Below, piece after piece: positions 42,992 to 52,068 of a stretch of DNA of 64,000 bases. The translations under genes and the position numbers were made by a program. Under the pieces are notes generated by a model that was given only the letters and a program-made list of their open reading frames with translations, was not told where the DNA came from and did no database searches. Position 1 is the first letter of the stretch; each line of letters starts with the position of its first letter. Origin of the DNA: Planctomycetota bacterium (GTDB lineage: Bacteria; Planctomycetota; SZUA-567; H5-PLA8); assembly GCA_016200135.1 (NCBI GenBank), contig JACQFI010000015.1, forward strand, positions 1 through 64,000, given 5' to 3'.

Positions 42992-44869
42992 ATGAAACCG
43001 ATTCGCGAGATAGGGGCGGCGGCTCTTCTGGGTTGCGCGGTGCTGGCGGCAGGCTGCGCGCGGACTGCGGAGCCGGAATTCGCCGAGGTCTACGCGCTCG
43101 GCGACAGCTACAAGCTCAACCGCGAAGGCACGCGCATCTTTTCCAACGCGGCGCTGGACCTGGCGGCACTCAAGAAGAAGAGCCTGATCTGGGACGCGGA
43201 GTCGAAGACGATTTCGCTTTGCGGCGCGCAGGACGAGACCGTCGCGTTCCAGCTCGTGCTGCAAGCGGGCGCGGCGGGCGCAAAAGACGTGGACCTCGCG
43301 GCGGGGGACCTGGCCGGAGCCGGCACGATACCGGCGGCGAGCCTCGAGTTCTTCAAAGAGTGGTACATCCAGACCAAGCGCGGGAGCGCGCCGCAGTGCC
43401 AGCCATCGGCGGGCATCGGCTGGTACCCGGACGCGCTGGTGCCGTGGGACGTGGCCGACGCAGGCGCGTACGACGGCCCGCCGTTCGCCATCGAAGCGAG
43501 TCTCTCGCAAGCCGCATGGGTGGACCTGCACATCCCGGCCAACGCCGCGCCGGGCGAGTACCGTGGCAAGATCGAGCTTCGGCTGGCGGGCAAGCCGGCG
43601 GAGGCGCTGGCGCTGAAGCTGCGCGTCTACCCGTTCGCGCTGCCGAAGCAGCGGCACAATCTCCTGCTGATGAACGGCAACCCGCCGGACATTTTGGGCG
43701 CGGGCGGCTCCTGGCTCGGCAAGGATGAAGCGAAAAAAGAGAAGTTCGAGGAAGCCTGCTTCAAGCTCGGGCGGCGGCACGGTTTTACCTGGGGCAACAT
43801 GTACTACCAGGGCGGGTTCATGCATCCGGCCTCGCTGACGCCGAAGCTTACGCTCGACGCGGACGGCAACATCGCGGCGGTGGACTGGACGGAGTACGAC
43901 AAGCACTGGAGCAAGCTGCTCGACCCGAAGGACAATCTCTTCGGGCCCGGCGAACCGCCCATCGAGTACTGGCGCCTGCCGATGGCCACGGGCCTGAAGA
44001 AGCGCCCGCGCTTCCCGGAGAGCGAGAAGGCGTGGGCGCAGTTCCCGGAGTTCATCCGCAAACACTGGGCCGAGAAGGGCTGGGACCTCGACCGCGCGTA
44101 CGTGTACCTGGCCGACGAGCCGGTGCTGGGGAGCCTCGGCGAACTGGAGAAGCTCGCCAAGGTGCTGCATTCGGCCTCGAACCCGCCGCTGCACGCGCAA
44201 GTGGCGGTGCTCCCGCAGCCGGCCAAGAAGTTGAAGGAGTACAAGGCGGAATTCATGCGGCGTTTTCCGGGTTTAATCGACCGCTGCATCTGGTCGGCGA
44301 ATTCGTGCGATCCGGCGGAGCTGGCGTCCACGTTTCCCGCGGGGGCGTGGAAGGGCTTCTACCAGGGCAACGAGCCGTACGCGGGTGTCGCGGTGCTCGA
44401 CAAGGACGGCCTGGACCTGCGCACGTGGGCCTGGATCGCGTGGCAGTACAAGCTGGACTTCAGTTGCTACTACAGCATCACGGAGTATTCGGGCGACGAA
44501 GAAGAAACCAAGATGGATTTCAAGCCCAACGCGATCTGGACGCAGCCGGAGAACCGGCCCAACGGCAACCAGAGCAAAGGCGTGCTGGTCTATCCCGGCG
44601 GGTTCGTGAAGGACGACCGCCCCATCGCGAGCATCCGCCTGAAAGAAGTCCGGCGCGGCCAGCAGGACTACGAGTACCTGTGGCTGCTGGCGCAGAAGGG
44701 CAAGCGCGAGGAGGCCGACGCGGGCGTGCGCAAGATCCTGGTGAAAGCCCTGGCCGAGGCCGCCGAACCCGAGCATCCCGGCACCGCCGGCCCGTGGAAC
44801 CGCGACCCCGAGGCGTGGGAGGCGCAGGTGCGGAGCTGGGGCGAGACGCTGGCAGCGAGCGGGAAGTGA
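42992..44869 (+). CDS. DUF4091 lipoprotein (glycosidase-like)
   Basis: A 625-residue lipoprotein: lipobox LAAGC with Cys22. The N-terminal ~190 residues are beta-rich (AFQLVLQAGAAGAKDVDLAA, WVDLHIPANAAPGEYRGKIE), as in proteins with DUF4091. The C-terminal part has the aromatic/acidic segments of that family, notably DRAYVYLADEPVLG, FYQGNEPYAG, DFKPNAIW and LKEVRRGQQDYEYLWLLAQK, which resemble a (beta/alpha)8 glycoside-hydrolase core. Probably attached to a membrane and acting on glycans or glycoproteins. The substrate is unknown. It has a good ribosome-binding site and lies alone after the AT-rich spacer. Confidence 0.85.
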   Translation: MKPIREIGAAALLGCAVLAAGCARTAEPEFAEVYALGDSYKLNREGTRIFSNAALDLAALKKKSLIWDAESKTISLCGAQDETVAFQLVLQAGAAGAKDVDLAAGDLAGAGTIPAASLEFFKEWYIQTKRGSAPQCQPSAGIGWYPDALVPWDVADAGAYDGPPFAIEASLSQAAWVDLHIPANAAPGEYRGKIELRLAGKPAEALALKLRVYPFALPKQRHNLLLMNGNPPDILGAGGSWLGKDEAKKEKFEEACFKLGRRHGFTWGNMYYQGGFMHPASLTPKLTLDADGNIAAVDWTEYDKHWSKLLDPKDNLFGPGEPPIEYWRLPMATGLKKRPRFPESEKAWAQFPEFIRKHWAEKGWDLDRAYVYLADEPVLGSLGELEKLAKVLHSASNPPLHAQVAVLPQPAKKLKEYKAEFMRRFPGLIDRCIWSANSCDPAELASTFPAGAWKGFYQGNEPYAGVAVLDKDGLDLRTWAWIAWQYKLDFSCYYSITEYSGDEEETKMDFKPNAIWTQPENRPNGNQSKGVLVYPGGFVKDDRPIASIRLKEVRRGQQDYEYLWLLAQKGKREEADAGVRKILVKALAEAAEPEHPGTAGPWNRDPEAWEAQVRSWGETLAASGK

Positions 44870-44915
44870 CGAGGGGAGCGTAGAGGTCGTGGAGCGTAGA
44901 GCGAAAGACGACGAA

Positions 44916-44967
44916 CGTAGCTCCGCCGTCTCGGCGGAGGTCGCGGCGGCGTCTCGCCGCCGCTGAG
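44916..44967. repeat. GC-rich inverted repeat, family copy 2
   Basis: CGTAGCTCCGCCGTCTCGG then GCGGCGGCGTCTCGCCGCCGC; palindromic, related to 10801 (inverted) and 57470. Confidence 0.7.
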
Positions 44968-45086
44968 GAGCCCTGCCAACCTATCCAGGAATCTTCCAGG
45001 CCATTGATAGGCGGGGCGCGGAGCCTACACTATCCCGGTGTTGAGGGCTCCGATCCTTGCCGAGCGCCGCTGAATTTCCGCGAAAA

Positions 45087-47827
45087 ATGCGCCTTCAATT
45101 CATGGCGCCGGCGCTCATTTTTATTCTTGGCTGGCTTGCGCGTGCGGCGGAACCGGTCGCGGAGCCTCCGGCGGCGGTGCCGCCACCGTCCGAGACGCCC
45201 GCGCGCGTGCTCGTATCCGGACGCACGTCCACGCCGGTCGCGATTAAGATCGTGTGCACGGGCCAGCAGATCCCCAAGACCTTCTCCGGCAAGCGCGTCA
45301 AGAACTTCCCCGGCTTTCAATGGTGGGTCAGCCAGCACTACGCGCTGAAGACCGACTTCGAAGAAGCCCGCGCGCGCTTTTACCTCGAATTGCTCGAACT
45401 GGCGTATCCGCATTACGCGGACCTTTTCGGCGGCGAACCGCCCGGCATGGCCGAGACGCGCATGGCGGTGATCTACGGGAAGACGCAGGAGAGCATGGAG
45501 AAAACCATGGCCGCCGACATGGGCTTCAAGCAGTTCTACGGCGGCGGCGGCGTGACGTGGGAGGGCCTGCGCGCCGCCTACAATTATCCCAGCGGCGGCC
45601 TGCAATATCACCTGCGTTACATCCTGCTGCACGAATGCACGCATCTCTTCCAGATGTGCCGGTTCGGCTCGCTGCGCTCGACGCCGGGCTGGTTCTACGA
45701 GGGCATCGCGGACGCGCTCTCCAGCCACGTCTACGACGACGCGGCGAAGACGCTGACGGTCTTCGTCTGCGACAAGGCCGCGGTTCCGAACTGGTTCGAC
45801 GAGGGCCTGGAAGGTTTCCGCGCGCCCGGCCAAGCGTTCGAGAAGATCCACAAGGGCGGCGCGTGCTCGCGGGGCGAAGGCTTCGTGCTCATGCAGTACT
45901 TCCTCACCGATCCGGACCGCGCGCAGCGCTTTCGCTATTGGCGCGACGAGATGTGCCGGCTCGACGCGCCGAGCCCGCGCAAGGAACAGAACAGCGAACG
46001 CCTGCTGAAAAACCTCTTCGGACCATGGGAGAAGCTGAACGCGGACGTCGCCGCGTGGACCTCCGCGCGGCGCAGCACGTTCCATTACGTCGATTGGGGC
46101 TGGGAGCAGAACGGCAACACGCTCTGGTCGTACGGCTGGCCGCAGAAAGGCCCGTTCTCGCGCACGGACCTCCGGCTACCGCCCGGACAGAAAGCGGCGC
46201 TCGCGCCCAGCTTTCTGGATTACGCGGCTGCCGAGCTGCCGCCGACGATCGGGCCGGTGCAAGCCGGCGGCGACGAGCCCGTGTTCGGCTGCCAGATCGA
46301 TTTCTCGCGCAACCCCGGTAAGGGACGGGCCGGCCTGGGCCTGGGCGTGGTGGACGCGGGCAAAGACGCCGAACAGCCCGGCTATTTGAAGGTGCTCGTG
46401 AACGAAGAGAAGGAACTGGTGCTTGACGGGACCGACTTGGGCTTAAAGAAGAAGTCCGTTCCGTTCGATGCGACGTTGAAGGCCGCGCTGAACGGCGCGC
46501 AGCACCGGCTCGGACTCACCATTCGTATCGCCAAGGACACCGTGAAGGTCACCGCGCGCGCCGGACCGAAGGACGGGCTCCAGGCGCTGGACGCCGAGCT
46601 GGAACTGGACGCGAAGGCCCGCGCGCGCTTGCTGGAAAAGCCTCTCGCCATCCTCGCCCGCGACGGCTACCACGGCGTAACTCCATTCAGCGGCGAACCG
46701 CGCGCGGCCGAACCGTCGCCGGCCATCGAGGCGCCGGCCGGACGCTGGCGCAATCCCGGCGAGAAGCGGCTATACGCGCTCTACCGCGCCTGCTTCCGCT
46801 GGCCCGAGAACCCGCCCGAACCGCTGCGGGCCGCGCGCGACGAACTGCTCGCCGCCGCCGATAAAGACGCCGCGACGCAGACCAAGGCGCTCGAAACCGC
46901 CGAGGCGAAGTTGCCGGAACTGCTCAGGGCCATACGCGGCTCCGGAGCGAGTGCACGCATCGTAAACGCCGCCATCGCGGACCTGCTGGGCCTCGCGCTT
47001 ACCGTGGACGCAAACGGCACGGCGAATCCCGACGAGCTGGAGATCAACGCCGAGATCGCCGGGCCTTTAAGCGGCTCCGCCGAAGGCACGCTCTCCTTTA
47101 GTGGGCAGACTCCCGACGGTGAGAAACCAATTGAAGCGCCGGAGAAGCTGAGCCTCGACGCTGGCAAGCGCGCGGCCTTTCGCCGCACCTGGCGCCCGGG
47201 CGCGGTTCGCGGGCCGTTCTCCATTGCGGTGAAGGCCGAGCTGAACTGGAAGGGCGAGCGGATCATCCTCGAAGCCTTCCGCGACGCGCAGGTCTCCATT
47301 CCCTGTTGGTGGGTGTGCGGACCGTTCGAGAACCCCGGCGGCGCGGCGGCGGACGTGGCGCATCCTCCAGAAGAAAAGGCGGAAACGAAGCCGCACCCGG
47401 ACAAGACCTATCCCGGTAAGGACGGCAAGGAGCTCGCGTGGCGCAAGATCGAACGCGACGCGAAGGCGCGCGTGGCCGACGAGTTCGTCCCCGATCTGGC
47501 GGCGATTTACGGCAGCGGCCAGAACCTCGCCGCGTACGCCTGCGTCTGGCTGGTCGCGCCGAACGAACGCCAGGCTTTTTTAGCGTGGGCTCCGACGACG
47601 GCGTGGTGGCGTGGCTGAACGGGGAGCGCGTCCACGCCGACCTGCGCCCGCGCGGCTTCCGCTACGGCGAAGGCTACGTGCCCATAAAACTCAAGCAGGG
47701 CCGCAACCTGCTGCTGCTGAAGATCACGCAGGCGACCGGCGCGTGGTGCTTCAGCGCCGGCCTGGAAGACGCCGAAGGCCGGGCGCTCCGCGACGTGGTT
47801 CCCACGCTGGAGAAGGAGCAGAAATAA
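45087..47827 (+). CDS. Secreted HExxH protein split by a -1 frameshift site
   Basis: In frame 1 the gene runs to 47618 (843 residues). Signal peptide MAPALIFILGWLARA; a zinc-protease motif LLHECTHLFQM with His182-Glu183 and His186; then helical and strand domains (RWKPGAVRG..., LSFSGQTPDGEKP). The protein then turns into nonsense at Gln-Ala-Phe-Leu, while the -1 frame continues with perfect sense: SVGSDDGVVAWLNGERVHAD and RGFRYGEGYVPIKLKQGRN, a PA14/carbohydrate-binding-like domain common in planctomycete secreted proteins. The full fused product is 913 residues, ending at 47827. The junction is exactly T TTT TTA (47576-47582). It can be programmed frameshifting, a recent 1-base deletion in a T run, or a sequence error. 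Ribosome-binding site weak. Confidence 0.7.
47576..47582 (+). promoter_or_regulatory. T TTT TTA slippery heptamer
   Basis: In the zero frame the codons are GCT TTT TTA, giving the X XXY YYZ form T TTT TTA (the same heptamer as in the HIV gag-pol site). A GC-rich stretch downstream can pair: GGCGTGG (47600 or 47608) with CCACGCC (47632), a possible stimulator 17-25 bases away. The -1 frame then gives SVGSDDG, matching the C-terminal domain. Confidence 0.6.
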
Positions 47828-47852
47828 GGCCGGCGGGCCGCGCCGGTTATTT
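47822..47852. terminator. Shared hairpin between convergent genes
   Basis: AAATAA and TTATTT outer arms and CCGGCG/CGCCGG inner arms with a small bulge. The outer arms contain the stop codons of both convergent genes (TAA at 47825 and the complement of TAA at 47847). No long T-run, so termination strength is uncertain. Confidence 0.5.
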
Positions 47853-49049
47853 CGCGGCGGCGTTCAGCTTCACGGCCGCGTTTCCGGTCAGGTTGCGTTT
47901 ACTGAAAACGGTCGCCTGGCCGTTGCGCTTTTCCACCCACTGCACGTGAACCACATCCCCCGCGACCGCGATAAACGCGAAGGGCAACACATTCTCTTTG
48001 GCGAGCGTCTCCGCCGGGTCCCAGTGCGCGCCGCCGTCGCCGGAATGGAGGTACATGAGCTTCCCGGCCTCGCCCCAGACGACGTGGACGTTCGCGCCGT
48101 CGCGCACGATCGAAGGATAGGCCTTGGGCGCATCCGACTGCGGCAGCTTCTCCTTTTTGGCGTCCCAGGTCGCGCCCGCGTCGGCGGAATGCATGTGGTA
48201 GATCGCAAACGGACCGCTCCCGTGATCCGTATAAAGGATGTCCGCCTCCTTTTCCGTGGGGAAGATCGTGGGCATGTAGGTGAACTCCGGCGCGTGCGTC
48301 TGCGCGGTTTCGGGACCCCATGTCGCGCCCTGGTCTTCCGAGTGCCGGTAATACACCGCCATCCCTTTGCCCTTGGCGGTGAACGAATCGCGGTTGTCGT
48401 TCCAGACGAGGTACACGTGCTTGCCGCACGCGGCGATGGCCGGGTCTTCTGAGCGCCCCGGCGCGTTGGAGATCTGCTCCTGGGGCTTCCAGGTCTCGCC
48501 GCTGTCCAGCGAACGCCGGACGTAGACCTCGGTGTTGCCTTCGGCCGCCAGCGTGTTCAGCGCGACGTAGACCATCGAGCCCGACGAGGCCACGCCGGGC
48601 CAGAACTTGGTCTTGCCGAGCAGCACGTCCGGTCCCCAAGTCTTGCCGCCGTCGGTGGAGCGCTTGTAATAGGACGCCGCTTCGGGCGAGTTCCCATTTC
48701 GCAGGAAGACAAGATGCAGGGTGTTGCCCGAGAGCGCGAGCAACGGCCAACTGTCCGCGCCGGGTTTCTCGGAGAGCCGGACCGCCGCATCCCACGTCGC
48801 GCCTTTGTCGTTTGAACGGCGGTAATAGATCGCGTGGTCCTTGTCTTTGTGCTCGCACCAGACCGCGTGCACCGCGTCGCCGCTCGCGATGATGCAGCGG
48901 CCCATGTTCTCATTCAGCGAGCCGTTGCCTTCGCCCGACGAGAGCTTGACCTCGGGTTCCCACTGCGCTTGCGCAGTCCCCGAAAGCGTAAGAATGGCCA
49001 AAAGGCCAAGCCACGCCCTCCTGTTTTCCGCCGCCATCGTCTTGAGCAT
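47847..49049 (-). CDS. Secreted BNR/Asp-box (sialidase-fold) protein
   Basis: A 400-residue exported protein. Start at ATG with AAGGAGG five bases upstream; the earlier in-frame start lacks a site. Signal peptide ends SGTAQA|QW. Six Asp-boxes (S-x-D-x-G-x-T-W and variants) are spaced about 45-60 residues: SNDKGATW, STDGGKTW, SLDSGETW, SEDQGATW, SADAGATW and SGDGGAHW. This marks a six-bladed beta-propeller. Catalytic residues of true sialidases (Arg triad, Tyr, Glu) are not evident. It may bind rather than cleave. Stop codon lies in the hairpin shared with the convergent gene. Confidence 0.85.
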   Translation of the reverse strand: MLKTMAAENRRAWLGLLAILTLSGTAQAQWEPEVKLSSGEGNGSLNENMGRCIIASGDAVHAVWCEHKDKDHAIYYRRSNDKGATWDAAVRLSEKPGADSWPLLALSGNTLHLVFLRNGNSPEAASYYKRSTDGGKTWGPDVLLGKTKFWPGVASSGSMVYVALNTLAAEGNTEVYVRRSLDSGETWKPQEQISNAPGRSEDPAIAACGKHVYLVWNDNRDSFTAKGKGMAVYYRHSEDQGATWGPETAQTHAPEFTYMPTIFPTEKEADILYTDHGSGPFAIYHMHSADAGATWDAKKEKLPQSDAPKAYPSIVRDGANVHVVWGEAGKLMYLHSGDGGAHWDPAETLAKENVLPFAFIAVAGDVVHVQWVEKRNGQATVFSKRNLTGNAAVKLNAAAK

Positions 49050-49254
49050 TGAACCTCCTTGACCAGGTTTACCTGTTGGGCTGTTTAGACCACTCGGTGT
49101 GCTTTCTTCTCTATTCAGCCATTGCAAGCGTTGCTGCGCCGATCGAACCCTACCGCCTATCCATGTTCCGCGGGCCCGCGCATTCTAACGCAAAAAATCG
49201 GTTAAAGCCTCCGTGCACCTTGGTCCGGTCGCCGGCATTGAATTTTCTGCTGGT

Positions 49255-49275
49255 ATATACTGTAGGGGGGTATAT
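49255..49275 (+). promoter_or_regulatory. RcnR-type operator
   Basis: ATATAC ... GTATAT inverted repeat with spacer TGTAGGGGG. A G-tract flanked by TAC/GTA is the known form of RcnR/CsoR-type operators. It lies 28 bases before the regulator's start codon, so autoregulation and control of the downstream efflux gene by metal-free repressor is likely. Confidence 0.7.
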
Positions 49276-49302
49276 TATAAGCTTGGAAACGAGGGGACGG
49301 CC

Positions 49303-49581
49303 ATGGCCCATACCATTCGCGATAAAGAGAAACTGCTCCAGCGCGTCCGCCGCATTCGCGGGCAACTGGCCTCGGTGGAGCGCGACCTGGAGCAGGAGCA
49401 GGACTGCTACAAGGTCCTGCAGACCGTCGCCGCCTGCCGCGGCGCGATCAACGGCCTGATGGCCGCGATCATCGAAGGCCACATCGCGCTCCACGTCATC
49501 GACCCAAAGCAGAAACCGACACCCGAGCAGCAGGCGGCGGCGCACGAGCTGATCGCGGTGATCAAGAGCTATCTCAAATGA
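49303..49581 (+). CDS. rcnR: RcnR-like nickel/cobalt-responsive repressor (CsoR/RcnR family)
   Basis: A 92-residue all-helical DNA-binding metal sensor. The metal ligands of E. coli RcnR are all present at the same positions: His3, Cys35, His60 and His64 (MAHT..., EQDCYK, EGHIALH). This set distinguishes Ni/Co-sensing RcnR from copper-sensing CsoR and formaldehyde-sensing FrmR. The start is the ATG preceded by GAGG about ten bases upstream, which puts His3 in place; the longer frame is rejected. It precedes an efflux gene by 43 bases, so both form one operon behind the G-tract operator. Confidence 0.92.
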   Translation: MAHTIRDKEKLLQRVRRIRGQLASVERDLEQEQDCYKVLQTVAACRGAINGLMAAIIEGHIALHVIDPKQKPTPEQQAAAHELIAVIKSYLK

Positions 49582-49624
49582 CGGCTTAACCGTTGAAACC
49601 GCTTTTGCGGAAAGGAGCGCACCC

Positions 49625-50440
49625 ATGGACATGACTCTTTCCTATGTTTACCTGCCCTCGGCCTTTGCCCTGGGGGCTTTGCACGCACTGGAACCGGGCC
49701 ACGCGAAGACCCTGACCGCGGCGTACCTGATCGGCATCAAGGGCACGAAAAGGGACGCCGTGTTACTCGGGCTCTCGGTCGCGCTGACGCACAGCCTGGT
49801 CGTCGTCCTGCTCGCAGGCGCGGGCGTCCTGATCGGCCGCGAGGCGTTTGCCGACCAGGCCATGTTCTGGCTGCAAGTCGCGAGCGGGCTCGTGGTGGTC
49901 GCGCTCGGCGTCTGGATGCTGGCGCGCCGCTTGAAGCGCGGGCGCGCTTTCAACCAAATGGAACGGCACGCGCTGGAAAGCGATCGCGCCCACGATCATG
50001 GGCACGATCACGGACACGGTCACGATCACGGACATGGGCACGCCATCGATCACAGCGACCTAAGCGACGACGAACACGCCAGGGCGCATGCGGCTTCGAT
50101 TCCCGAGTATGCGCTGCGCGGCGAGCGGCCGACGTTCGGGCAGATCGTCGCGTTCGGCGCCGCCGGCGGGCTGGTGCCATGCCCGGCCTCGGTAACCGTG
50201 ATGCTGCTGGCGCTCTCGGTCAGCCAGGCGGGCATGGGCCTGCTGCTGGTGTTGGGCTTCAGTCTCGGCCTGGCGCTCACCTTGGTCCTGGTCGGGCTGG
50301 CCGTGGTGGTGGGGCTGAGCCAGTTGTCCTCGACCGGGCGCTTCGCCTCGATCGCGCGGCACGCGCCCACGATTAGCGCGGGCATGGTGATCTGTTCGGG
50401 GTTGTTCGCGCTGGGCGTTGCCGCGCTGGGCGGGCACTAA
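49625..50440 (+). CDS. NicO/RcnA-like nickel/cobalt efflux protein
   Basis: A 271-residue membrane protein of the NicO/RcnA family that exports nickel or cobalt ions. It has six helices, with the metal-related motif ALHALEPGHAKTLTAAYLIG in helix 1-2, SVALTHSLVVVLLAGAG next, and a His-rich cytoplasmic loop (HDHGHDHGHGHDHGHGHAID, about 118-140) as in RcnA. Helices 4-6 carry AAGGLVPCPASVTVMLLALS. Start ATG with AAAGGAGCG at good spacing. It directly follows the RcnR-like regulator, which fixes its role. Confidence 0.93.
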   Translation: MDMTLSYVYLPSAFALGALHALEPGHAKTLTAAYLIGIKGTKRDAVLLGLSVALTHSLVVVLLAGAGVLIGREAFADQAMFWLQVASGLVVVALGVWMLARRLKRGRAFNQMERHALESDRAHDHGHDHGHGHDHGHGHAIDHSDLSDDEHARAHAASIPEYALRGERPTFGQIVAFGAAGGLVPCPASVTVMLLALSVSQAGMGLLLVLGFSLGLALTLVLVGLAVVVGLSQLSSTGRFASIARHAPTISAGMVICSGLFALGVAALGGH

Positions 50441-50504
50441 ATAGGCCTGACAGAAAAGACTCCACCGCCAAAGCGCCAAGAAGAACCCATGTCCTCATGT
50501 AGTT

Positions 50505-50600
50505 TTCCCCTCCCCCCTTGCGGGGGAGGGTTAGGGAGGGGGAAGCCGCGGGATGGTCTACCCCCCACCCTACCCTCCCCCGCAAGGGGGGAGGGGAAAA
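50505..50600. repeat. 96-bp palindrome with 28-bp perfect ends
   Basis: The element starts TTTTCCCCTCCCCCCTTGCG and ends with its exact complement; the outer 28 bases of each side are perfect inverted repeats, with a ~40-base centre. It belongs to the G/C-run palindrome family and probably forms a long hairpin or cruciform. Non-coding. Confidence 0.8.
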
Positions 50601-50694
50601 ACGTCAACATTCGCGGGGCACTACACTCGTTTTTTCTTGGCGTTTTTGGCGGCTTATTTCATGAGGCGTTCTGTGATTTCCTGCAGGCCGCGCG

Positions 50695-51807
50695 CTACTT
50701 GCTTTCGCTGCCGTGTTCCAGCTTGGCGCGGGCCTCGTCGAGCAGTTCCTTGTAATAGGCTCTCGAACGCTCGTCGCCGCCGAACTGTTCGAGGGTGCGC
50801 TTCGCGTCGCCCAGCCGCACGTCGATGAAGATATCGTGATCTTTCTTCGCGGCCTCTGTCTGCGCCTCCCGCTTCCATAGTGCGGCGCGTTCTTCGAGCG
50901 CCTTCGCGCGCTGCTCCACGCCCGCGGGATCGGCCGAGTCCTTGGCGCGCGCGCGCAGCTTTGCCGCCACCGCCGCGATCTTGCCCGGCACGTCGAACGT
51001 TGCGCTGCTCGCGTAGGTCTCGAAGAGCGCGGCCTCGACGTTTACAGCCTTGGGGTGAGTGGGAAACTCGAACAGCAGGCTCTCGGCCTCGGCGCGCAGC
51101 GCCGGCTTGCGTTCGGGATCGCCGCCGCCAAACGCGTAGAACGGGTCCGTCTTCGCGAGGAAGCGGTACAGCCGCAGCCGGTTGCGCGTGGGCGCATCCT
51201 GTTTCTCGTGGGCGAGTTCCTTCTCGCACAGGTCCGCGAAGACGCGCGGGCGGCTGCAGTCCAGGTAGCGCTTGGCGAGCGCGTCGAGCGCCTCCGCGTC
51301 GGCCGGATTTGCGCGCCACGCGCGCTCCAGCGCCTGCAGGCTTGCTTTTTCTTCGAGCGCTTTGGAGATTCTCTGCGCGACCAGGCCGGGGAAGACGGCC
51401 TTCGATTCTTCCGCGCATGGCAGGCCCGTCGAATCCGCCATGTAGCTCGCGAGCGTCTCGCCCTTGCCGTCGAGCACCACGATCCACGTATACAGCCCGA
51501 CGACCCCAAACTCCCCGCGCAGTCCGGCCGCATCGGCGTCGTCCTTGCGCGAGACGGCCAGCACGGCTTTCTCGCGCAGGGCGATGATCTCTTGCGCCGG
51601 TTGCAGCGTCGCTTCCACGCTCTGAATGTGCCCGCATAGCGCGCGCGTATTGCTGTTCAGGATCAGCACACAGGGCTTCCCGGCCTTCAACGCGTCGGCG
51701 CGGGCCGCGGCGGCGTCGGTGCGCCACGGCGCGGCTCCGTAAGCGGCAGCGGAAAAGACGATCGCCGGGATAAGCGTCCCAAACCGGATGAACCTGTCGC
51801 ACCGCAT
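50695..51807 (-). CDS. Secreted thioredoxin-fold-like protein with helical C-terminus
   Basis: A 370-residue exported protein. Signal peptide ends near AAYGA|AP. The first ~140 mature residues look like a thioredoxin fold: ALKAGKPCVLILNSNTRALC, then AVLAVSRKDDADAAGL, VVGLYTWIVVLDGKGETLAS. There is no CxxC; only a lone Cys at the expected site. From about 160 to the end the protein is helical (LQALERAWRANPADAEALDA, TPR-like). It may be a redox-dead chaperone or adaptor. Family uncertain. Confidence 0.7.
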   Translation of the reverse strand: MRCDRFIRFGTLIPAIVFSAAAYGAAPWRTDAAAARADALKAGKPCVLILNSNTRALCGHIQSVEATLQPAQEIIALREKAVLAVSRKDDADAAGLRGEFGVVGLYTWIVVLDGKGETLASYMADSTGLPCAEESKAVFPGLVAQRISKALEEKASLQALERAWRANPADAEALDALAKRYLDCSRPRVFADLCEKELAHEKQDAPTRNRLRLYRFLAKTDPFYAFGGGDPERKPALRAEAESLLFEFPTHPKAVNVEAALFETYASSATFDVPGKIAAVAAKLRARAKDSADPAGVEQRAKALEERAALWKREAQTEAAKKDHDIFIDVRLGDAKRTLEQFGGDERSRAYYKELLDEARAKLEHGSESK

Positions 51808-52068
51808 GTCTCGCCCTCGGCTCTTCTGGAATTTTACCCGCCTGTTCGGGCCATGGCTGGCCCAAACGCGCTTATTTTCCTCAGAATTTTACAGCGCGTT
51901 TACGTCAAGAAAGGGCTGACAGCAGTCTAATTCTTCGGCCTTTGGCGCCGATTGCGCACATTTTTCGGTAACGCTCGAAAGGAACGGGCGTCTAATCGGA
52001 AGACCAAGGCGGAAGCCTTGCCGGCCATTCTTATCGGTGCCTGAAATGTCCAGATACGGGGAAGAACT

